DNA from: Anaerolineaceae bacterium UBA4799
Lineage (GTDB): Bacteria; Chloroflexota; Anaerolineae; Anaerolineales; Anaerolineaceae
Length of the DNA: 14,565 nt
Assembly (NCBI GenBank): GCA_002402725.1
Contig: DHGL01000009.1
Location: forward strand, 26,963-41,527
Direction: 5' to 3'
Shown here: one piece after another, positions 6,817 through 12,307 of the stretch
Numbering within the stretch: the stretch's first letter is position 1
Layout of the letters: each line of letters begins with the position of its first letter
Made by a program: the position numbers and the translations under genes
Notes under the pieces: generated by a model
Seen by the model: the letters and a program-made list of their open reading frames with translations, nothing else
Database searches by the model: none
What the model was told of the DNA's origin: nothing

Positions 6817-6888
6817 ATGAAAGGAGGTCAACGAGAAAAACCAATCTGGGGGTTGGTCTCAGAGATTAGTTATCGAGAAACCCATTGA
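6817..6888 (+). other. Possible leader peptide and structured 5' leader of the Liv operon
   Basis: A 23-codon frame (begins MKGGQREKPIWG, ends SYRETH) lies in the long leader of the binding-protein gene and stops 68 nt before its ATG. The same stretch contains short pairings that exclude one another: ACCAA (6840-6844) with TTGGT (6853-6857), AATCT (6843-6847) with AGATT (6863-6867), and GGGTT (6850-6854) with AACCC (6879-6883). The frame has no clear ribosome-binding site of its own and is not notably rich in Leu, Ile or Val codons, so classical attenuation is only a hypothesis. Confidence 0.2.
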
Positions 6889-6956
6889 TTCAAATAGAAC
6901 AGAATTGAACGCTGGCTGTAAGAAAACCGAAAATCGATAAAATTAGGAGAGAAGAT

Positions 6957-8237
6957 ATGTTCAAAAAACAGAAAAGCCTGTTGATCGTACTAAGCATCAT
7001 TCTGGTCCTGTCTTTCGTTTTTACCGCTTGCGCTCCCAAACCAACAGAAGCACCTGCTGTTGAGGCACCTGCCGCAGAAGAACCCGCTGCCACTGAAGCC
7101 CCTGCGGCCACTGAAGCCCCCGCGGCACCGGTCGAGAAAGAGGTTGTCAAGATCTCCTTCCTCGGTCCACTAACCGGCCAAAACGCAGCCATGGGCACGG
7201 GTGGTTTGAACTCAGTAACCCTGGCAGTCCAGGAAGCCAATGCCAACCCTGATTACAAGTACACCTACGAGATCGTCCCCATCGATGACGAGTGCAAACC
7301 CGAAGTCGCTGTACAGGCAGCCTTGATGGCAGCCTCCGATCCCGAGATTATCGCATCTGTTGGCCACTATTGCTCCATGACCGCCATTGCCACCGCTGAC
7401 ACCTTCCACAATAACGGCCTTGCGAACATTGTCTGGGGTGCTGTTCTTCCCGCAATCACCTATGGTAACGATTACATTGAGATATCCCGAACCAATGGTA
7501 CCCAGGTGGAACAGAACCAGGCGAACGCCAAGTTCATGGCTGAAGAACTTGGCGCCAAGACCATCTCCATCCTCTATGACACCTCCGATTATGGCAAGGG
7601 TCACCTGGAATGGATCAAGCACTGGGCGCCTGATTACGGCTTGACAATACTTTCTGAGCAGGGTGTCACCATCGACCAGGGCGACTTCACCACTGAACTC
7701 ACCAAGATCAAGAACGAGAACCCTGATGTCCTCTACCTCGGCGGATTGACCGATATTGGTGTACCTATCCGCACACAAATGGTCAAACTGGGTATGACCG
7801 ACATCGTCTTTGAAGGAACTTCCGGTATCAAAACCGACGCTTTTATTGAAGGCGTTGGCGCTGAGAACGCTGAAAGCGTTGTGGCCTGGTTGGATGGACC
7901 TCCTCTCGAAGAACTGCCTGGCGGTCCCGCATTCAAAGCAGCATACGATGCCGCCGGATTCAAGGAACCCCCTGAAGCCTACGGTCCCTTCGCTTATGTT
8001 GCCGCCCAGATTGCCATTGACGCCATCGAAAAGGTTGGCCCTGATCGCGCCGCTGTCGCCGCTGAGATCAATGTAACCGATCTCGCAGACACTATCATCG
8101 GACCGGTCAAGTTCAATGAATATGGTCAGAACGAGATCCCCCTGGCGAGTCCGTATGTGGCTCAGGATGGCGTTTGGGTGTACTGGCCGAACTCTGAATA
8201 TGCTTCCGGCATCAGGAAGATGCCCGGCGCTGAATAA
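6957..8237 (+). CDS. ABC transporter substrate-binding lipoprotein, branched-chain amino acid type
   Basis: A 426-residue LivJ/LivK-type periplasmic-binding-protein-fold receptor (Peripla_BP_6), anchored outside the membrane. Residues 1-24 are a lipoprotein signal (MFKKQK, a hydrophobic core, then FTAC), with Cys25 as the lipidated residue. A linker of about 37 residues rich in Pro, Ala, Glu and Thr follows, including a doubled ATEAPA. The binding domain starts at about 63 (VKISFLGPLTG) and includes ASVGHYCSMTAIATAD and SILYDTSDYGKGH, typical of the family. AGGAG at 6945-6949 supports the ATG. It is the first gene of the transporter operon and is separated from the permease genes by a strong hairpin. 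The ligand may be Leu/Ile/Val, other amino acids or amides; members of this family vary widely. Confidence 0.93.
   Translation: MFKKQKSLLIVLSIILVLSFVFTACAPKPTEAPAVEAPAAEEPAATEAPAATEAPAAPVEKEVVKISFLGPLTGQNAAMGTGGLNSVTLAVQEANANPDYKYTYEIVPIDDECKPEVAVQAALMAASDPEIIASVGHYCSMTAIATADTFHNNGLANIVWGAVLPAITYGNDYIEISRTNGTQVEQNQANAKFMAEELGAKTISILYDTSDYGKGHLEWIKHWAPDYGLTILSEQGVTIDQGDFTTELTKIKNENPDVLYLGGLTDIGVPIRTQMVKLGMTDIVFEGTSGIKTDAFIEGVGAENAESVVAWLDGPPLEELPGGPAFKAAYDAAGFKEPPEAYGPFAYVAAQIAIDAIEKVGPDRAAVAAEINVTDLADTIIGPVKFNEYGQNEIPLASPYVAQDGVWVYWPNSEYASGIRKMPGAE
7089..7124 (+). repeat. 18-bp tandem repeat in the lipoprotein linker
   Basis: GCCACTGAAGCCCCTGCG (7089-7106) is followed directly by the same 18 bases with one change (7107-7124), encoding ATEAPA twice. 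This is in-frame expansion of a flexible surface linker, and its length may vary between strains. Confidence 0.7.
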
Positions 8238-8263
8238 AACCAGCCCAGCAGACACAAATACAA

Positions 8264-8297
8264 TGAGAGTTGTGAACCCTCGGGGTTCACAACTCTC
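8264..8297 (+). promoter_or_regulatory. Intercistronic hairpin between the binding-protein and permease genes
   Basis: The arms 8264-8278 and 8283-8297 are perfect inverted complements, giving a 15-bp stem closed by a CTCG tetraloop. The sequence after it (AAAATCGATGAAA) has no T-run, so it is not a standard intrinsic terminator. It begins 26 nt after the binding-protein stop and ends 94 nt before the LivH start. By analogy with other ABC operons, it probably protects the 3' end of the upstream message and allows more binding protein than permease to be made. Confidence 0.75.
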
Positions 8298-8391
8298 AAA
8301 ATCGATGAAACAGACATAATCACCAAGCAATACTCTTCGCAAGTTCGTTTCATACATTTTACCAATACTGCTGTTGAGAGGAGAGAAATAC

Positions 8392-9315
8392 ATGTCTGGT
8401 TTTGAAATGATCATCCAGCAGTCAATCAATGGGCTCATGCTTGGCATGATGTACGCGCTGGTGGCTGTTGGTTTTACCCTCTACTTCGGCGTCCTGGACC
8501 TTATCAACTTCGGTCATGGCGACTTCTTCATGCTGGGCGGGTTCATGGCGCTGGTAATGTATATGCTCGGCGAAGTTCTCGGGTTGGGAGATAACATTTT
8601 TATGCTCATCCTGATGTTCATTGGTTCGATGCTTCTTACAGCAGTTGTCGCCATTGGCACCGCAAGGCTGGCGATAAAACCGGTCATGAAAGCACCAATG
8701 ATTATCAGCTTGCTGGTAACGTTGGGTTTGGGCATCGCCGTGCGAGAATCTGTCCGCCTGCTCTTCCCATTAGGCGCGAACCCGCAGTTTTTTCCAACCT
8801 TACTCCCGCAAGGCAACATAACTATAGGGAATGTATTCATCCGTTACGAAAACCTGATCATCATGGCAATTGGGGTTATCACGATTATTGCAGTCTACTA
8901 CATCATCAATAGAACCAAAATGGGATCTGCCATCCGCGCGGTCGCTCAGGATGATGAAGCCGCCAAGATGATGGGAGTGAACTTCAACCGCACCATTGAT
9001 ATGACTTTCCTCATCGGCGCCGCAGTTGCCGCGATCGCGGGCATCCTGTTCGGTTTGTATTATGGTCGTATTCAGTTCAACATGGGTGCCATCATGGGTG
9101 TCATCGGTTTCTCCGCCTCTGTCATCGGCGGGCTTGGCAATGTGTTCGGGGCGATCGTCGGGGGTATCCTCTTCGGTCTCATGGAAACCCTTGCTGCCGC
9201 GGCGCTTCCGATCGGTTCTGAAAATAAACGTGTGTTTGCTTTCCTCGTTGTGATTCTGTTCCTGATCTTCAGGCCAAACGGTATCCTCGGCGAGAAAATA
9301 TCCGAACGTGTTTAG
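8392..9315 (+). CDS. livH: Branched-chain amino acid ABC transporter permease LivH
   Basis: A 307-residue integral membrane permease (BPD_transp_2 family), one of the two membrane subunits that form the translocation path. It is hydrophobic throughout, with about eight membrane segments. It has the family pattern near the N-terminus, GLMLGMMYALVAVGFTLYFG then LDLINFGHGDFFMLGG, and the cytoplasmic loop AIRAVAQDDEAAKMMGVN that contacts the ATPase. The C-terminal LFLIFRPNGILGE is also typical. The frame could begin at TTG 8374, but that codon abuts the GAGGAGAG ribosome-binding site of ATG 8392, which is clearly the start. LivM follows after 15 bp. Confidence 0.93.
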   Translation: MSGFEMIIQQSINGLMLGMMYALVAVGFTLYFGVLDLINFGHGDFFMLGGFMALVMYMLGEVLGLGDNIFMLILMFIGSMLLTAVVAIGTARLAIKPVMKAPMIISLLVTLGLGIAVRESVRLLFPLGANPQFFPTLLPQGNITIGNVFIRYENLIIMAIGVITIIAVYYIINRTKMGSAIRAVAQDDEAAKMMGVNFNRTIDMTFLIGAAVAAIAGILFGLYYGRIQFNMGAIMGVIGFSASVIGGLGNVFGAIVGGILFGLMETLAAAALPIGSENKRVFAFLVVILFLIFRPNGILGEKISERV

Positions 9316-9330
9316 AGAGGAGAGAAACAC

Positions 9331-10566
9331 ATGACAGAGACTAGTAAACAAAAATTATCCGGACCACTTGGTATTCCAGTAGTGCTGCTGCTGGAAGCGG
9401 TGACCTTTTTTGCCGTTATGGCTATCTTCCTCGTTGAAGGTGGATGGATCCTCATCGCTGAAGTGGTCGCAGGGGCTGCCATATTGGTCCTCCTCAATCG
9501 TGCCCCAGGTATCAAGAGCGGCTTGAGCGTGGCATTTTCCTCCCACAAAACAGTCGCAGCCTTAGGCGCGCTTGTACTACTACTGCTGCCTCCTTTCCTG
9601 CTAGCAAAAAGCGCGTATTGGTTGTTTGTGCTCATCAACGCCATCATGTTCGTTATCGCCTGCCTTGGGTTGAATCTGCAGTTGGGCAGCACCGGCATGA
9701 TGAACCTGGCAGGAGCAGCGTTCATGGCCTTCGGAGCCTATACGGCTGGCCTGCTGGCGCTCAATGCCGGCTGGCCTTCCTGGGCAACCCTCCTTGCAGG
9801 CGCGGTTGTGACAGGGTTGTTCTCGATAATCCTGTTCATCCCGGTATTGAAAACGAAGGGGCATTACCTCGCCCTGGTCACTATCGCTTTTCAGTTCATG
9901 GTGGTGATCCTGGTCGAGAACATGGAGTTTACCGGCGGTCCTCAGGGTTTGAAAAATATTCCATACCTGACCTTCTTCGGATACTCGTTCAATGAAGCCA
10001 TCAACCTCGGTTTCATCACCCTGCATAAATATTCCAACTACTACTACCTGGTGCTAGCGCTGGCGATAGTTGTGGCTATTGTCTGCCAACGCATCTACAG
10101 CTCGTGGGTAGGGGTTACAGTTTCGACCATTCGCGATGATGAAGTAGCCGCCCGCACCAACGGCGTACGTATAAATTACTGGAAACTGATCATCTTTGTG
10201 CTGGGGAACTGTTTCATCGGCCTGGCAGGGGCTTTCTTCGCCCACCTGATCGGTTTCATTTCCCCTCCCAACTTTGTGTTCGACCGCTCCCTGGTGATGG
10301 TTTCCATTGTCATCCTTGGTGGTATGGACAATGTCTTTGGAATCGTTTTGGGTTCACTGTTGCTTATCACATTGCCTGAAAAGCTAAGGTTCATCCAGGA
10401 ATACCGCTTCCTTATCTACGGTCTGCTGCTCATCATCATGCTGATCTTCAAACCGAAAGGTCTAATCCCATTTGTGCCACGCGATTATAAAGACCTGCTG
10501 GCCAAAGCAAAAGCAAAATTGGCTGCTCCCAAATCAAAAAATGCAGGAGGTGAGCAAAATGGCTGA
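9331..10566 (+). CDS. livM: Branched-chain amino acid ABC transporter permease LivM
   Basis: A 411-residue membrane permease (BPD_transp_2 family), partner of LivH. The first 90 or so residues form extra hydrophobic segments ahead of the conserved core, as in other LivM proteins. The core contains CLGLNLQLGSTGMMNLAGAA (about 110-129), GAYTAGL, and the coupling loop STIRDDEVAARTNGVRINYWK. The C-terminus is LIFKPKGLIPF followed by a basic, Lys/Ala-rich tail. The ribosome-binding leader GAGAGGAGAGAAACACATG (9315-9333) is the same as that of LivH apart from one base. The 3' end overlaps the start of LivG by 8 bp, which points to coupled translation. Confidence 0.93.
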   Translation: MTETSKQKLSGPLGIPVVLLLEAVTFFAVMAIFLVEGGWILIAEVVAGAAILVLLNRAPGIKSGLSVAFSSHKTVAALGALVLLLLPPFLLAKSAYWLFVLINAIMFVIACLGLNLQLGSTGMMNLAGAAFMAFGAYTAGLLALNAGWPSWATLLAGAVVTGLFSIILFIPVLKTKGHYLALVTIAFQFMVVILVENMEFTGGPQGLKNIPYLTFFGYSFNEAINLGFITLHKYSNYYYLVLALAIVVAIVCQRIYSSWVGVTVSTIRDDEVAARTNGVRINYWKLIIFVLGNCFIGLAGAFFAHLIGFISPPNFVFDRSLVMVSIVILGGMDNVFGIVLGSLLLITLPEKLRFIQEYRFLIYGLLLIIMLIFKPKGLIPFVPRDYKDLLAKAKAKLAAPKSKNAGGEQNG

Positions 10567-11350
10567 AAGCAATAACATCCTCGAAACTAAAGGTCTCACC
10601 ATCCAATTTGGCGGTCTGGTAGCGGTGGATCACATTGATATGCAAATTAAAAGAAATTCGGTCATGGGGTTAATCGGGCCCAATGGTTCTGGTAAGACCA
10701 CCATTTTTAACATGCTTACCGGGTTATACATTCCAACCGGAGGTGATTTCTTCTTTGAGGGCGAATCCATGGCGAAGAAATCTGCAACACAGATCGCCCG
10801 AAAGGGAATCGCGCGCACATTCCAGGCAAGCCGGCTTTGCCTGGACCTGTCTATCCTCGATAATGTCTTCATCGGGATGCATTCCAAGCAGAATCACTGG
10901 CTCGGCAGCGCTGTATTCAATCGTAAAGGCTTATCAAAGGAGGTTTCTGAGGCTCATGATAAAGCCCTTTACCTTTTGAATACCTTTAATCCCGAGCTGG
11001 TCAATAAATCCAGCCGGCCCGCCGGATCCCTGGCGCAGATTGACCGCCGCCGAGTGGAGATTTGCAGGGCAATGGCAATGGAACCCAGGCTGCTTCTCCT
11101 GGACGAACCTTCTGCAGGTATGATCCCCGAAGAAATCACAACATTGATGGAAGACATCCAGAAAGTTAAATCTGAATCAAAGGAAATCACCATCGTCATC
11201 GTTGAACACGTAATGGCCGTAATTAAAATGATCACTGAACACGTGTTTGTGATCAACTTCGGGAAAAAGATCGCAGAGGGATCATACGCAGAAGTCAGTA
11301 AAGACCCTGAAGTCATTTCCGCATATCTTGGGAAGCATGGAGCAGTCTAA
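10559..11350 (+). CDS. livG: Branched-chain amino acid ABC transporter ATP-binding protein LivG, degenerate signature motif
   Basis: A 263-residue ABC ATPase, one half of the nucleotide-binding pair. Walker A is GPNGSGKT (40-47), the Q-loop is FQAS with Gln89, Walker B is LLLLDEP with Asp182 and catalytic Glu183, and the switch His217 is in VEHV. The helical insert typical of LivG lies between the Q-loop and the signature. The signature, usually LSYGxQ or similar before RRLEIARA, reads SLAQIDRRRVEICRA (157-171), so the conserved Ser and Gly are missing while flanking sequence is intact. ATG 10559 is preceded by AGGAGG (10545-10550); an open extension to 10472 is just LivM coding sequence in another frame. 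The stop overlaps the ATG of LivF by one base. Confidence 0.92.
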   Translation: MAESNNILETKGLTIQFGGLVAVDHIDMQIKRNSVMGLIGPNGSGKTTIFNMLTGLYIPTGGDFFFEGESMAKKSATQIARKGIARTFQASRLCLDLSILDNVFIGMHSKQNHWLGSAVFNRKGLSKEVSEAHDKALYLLNTFNPELVNKSSRPAGSLAQIDRRRVEICRAMAMEPRLLLLDEPSAGMIPEEITTLMEDIQKVKSESKEITIVIVEHVMAVIKMITEHVFVINFGKKIAEGSYAEVSKDPEVISAYLGKHGAV

Positions 11351-12063
11351 TGGATAATTTGCTTCTTCAACTCGATAATATCACCACGGTGTATGGCAGA
11401 AACGAGATGCTGCGCAATGTGTCTCTGGATGTGCCCGCAGGTACGGTGACCTGCCTGCTTGGCTCCAACGGCGCTGGAAAATCCACACTTATCAAAGCCA
11501 TTTTGGGATTGGTAAAAATTACCAGGGGCAAGATTATTTTTGATGGTAAAGACATCACCGGCATCCAGACACATAAAGTGATTGGAGCAGGAATATCCAT
11601 CGTTCCTGAAGGTAAACGGATTTTCCCCAAAATGACAGTGCGTGAAAACCTGCGTATGGGCGCTTATCTTGAAAAGGATAATGTCAAAATTGAAAAGCGC
11701 ATGGTCGAGATTTTTGCGCTGTACCCGAGACTAAAGGAAAGGATCAACCAGGTCGCTGGCACGCTTTCCGGCGGTGAGCAATCCATGCTCTCCATTGGAC
11801 GGGGTTTAATGAGCGATCCGAAACTAATGATCTTTGACGAACCTTCCCTGGGTCTGGCACCGATCCTGGTCGAACAGAACTTTGACACCATCAAGGAAAT
11901 CAATTCCCGGGGAACAACCGTTTTCCTGGTTGAGCAGAACGTGCACCTGACACTCGAATATGCCTCGAGAGGGTATGTGCTGCAGCAAGGCGAGGTGGTG
12001 GCTTCAGGTAGTGTTGATGAGCTTAAACAGTCAGAGGTGCTCAAAACTGCCTACCTGGGATAA
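11350..12063 (+). CDS. livF: Branched-chain amino acid ABC transporter ATP-binding protein LivF
   Basis: A 237-residue ABC ATPase, partner of LivG. Walker A is GSNGAGKS (38-45), the signature is a canonical LSGGE (139-143), and Walker B is LMIFDEP with Glu164. The Q-loop region reads IVPEGKRIFPKMTVREN, a LivF hallmark. The switch-His position carries Gln196 in LVEQN, as is normal for LivF proteins. The start codon overlaps the LivG stop (TAATG), and GGAG at 11339-11342 provides the ribosome-binding site. In the LivG-LivF dimer, this intact signature would complete the ATP site on LivG, while LivG's degenerate signature would face LivF's Walker A. A terminator follows about 20 bp after the stop. 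Confidence 0.94.
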   Translation: MDNLLLQLDNITTVYGRNEMLRNVSLDVPAGTVTCLLGSNGAGKSTLIKAILGLVKITRGKIIFDGKDITGIQTHKVIGAGISIVPEGKRIFPKMTVRENLRMGAYLEKDNVKIEKRMVEIFALYPRLKERINQVAGTLSGGEQSMLSIGRGLMSDPKLMIFDEPSLGLAPILVEQNFDTIKEINSRGTTVFLVEQNVHLTLEYASRGYVLQQGEVVASGSVDELKQSEVLKTAYLG

Positions 12064-12082
12064 AAGCGTCGGGTAAATCACC

Positions 12083-12171
12083 GGCGGTGAGCGGCATAGC
12101 TGCAAATTTCGTCCTCTCTTCTTCACAGGCGAAATCCCTGCCAGTGGATACCACTCACCGCCTGTTTTTTT
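12083..12171 (+). terminator. Structured terminator after the Liv operon
   Basis: GGCGGTGAG (12083-12091) pairs perfectly with CTCACCGCC (12154-12162), followed by G and a run of seven T (12165-12171). The 62-nt interior is itself structured: ATTTCG (12106-12111) pairs with CGAAAT (12130-12135), and AGTGG (12143-12147) pairs with CCACT (12151-12155). The last pairing overlaps the closing stem by two bases and so competes with its base. The T-tract marks it as an intrinsic terminator; the branched interior is unusual for a simple one. Confidence 0.65.
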
Positions 12172-12307
12172 AGGGATCATCCATAACAATTCGGTCATCC
12201 GTTTTCTGTCTCGTTGCCGCAATTTACACCTTTGGGTAAGCCTGACTCAAAATAAGTAGCTGGAACATGATGCGCAAACCACCCTCAAAAATATTGGAGA
12301 ACAAAAA

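Noticed and set aside
7212..8447. 411-codon open frame on the minus strand opposite the binding-protein gene
   Set aside because: It is the antisense shadow of a clear LivJ/LivK-type protein with lipoprotein signal and family motifs. The antisense product has no recognisable domain and no ribosome-binding site.
10472..10558. Earlier start for LivG
   Set aside because: The extension lies inside LivM coding sequence in another frame. ATG 10559 has AGGAGG upstream and starts the conserved ABC domain.
11020..11075. Frameshift as the cause of the odd LivG signature
   Set aside because: Neither alternative frame restores an LSGGQ-like motif, one frame meets a stop, and conserved sequence continues in frame on both sides.
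12061..12171. FMN riboswitch (RFN element) suggested by ACCGGCGGTGA and GGCGAAATCCC
   Set aside because: The words occur in the wrong order and the other conserved RFN segments are missing. The layout is explained better by a terminator stem, and no flavin gene is nearby.
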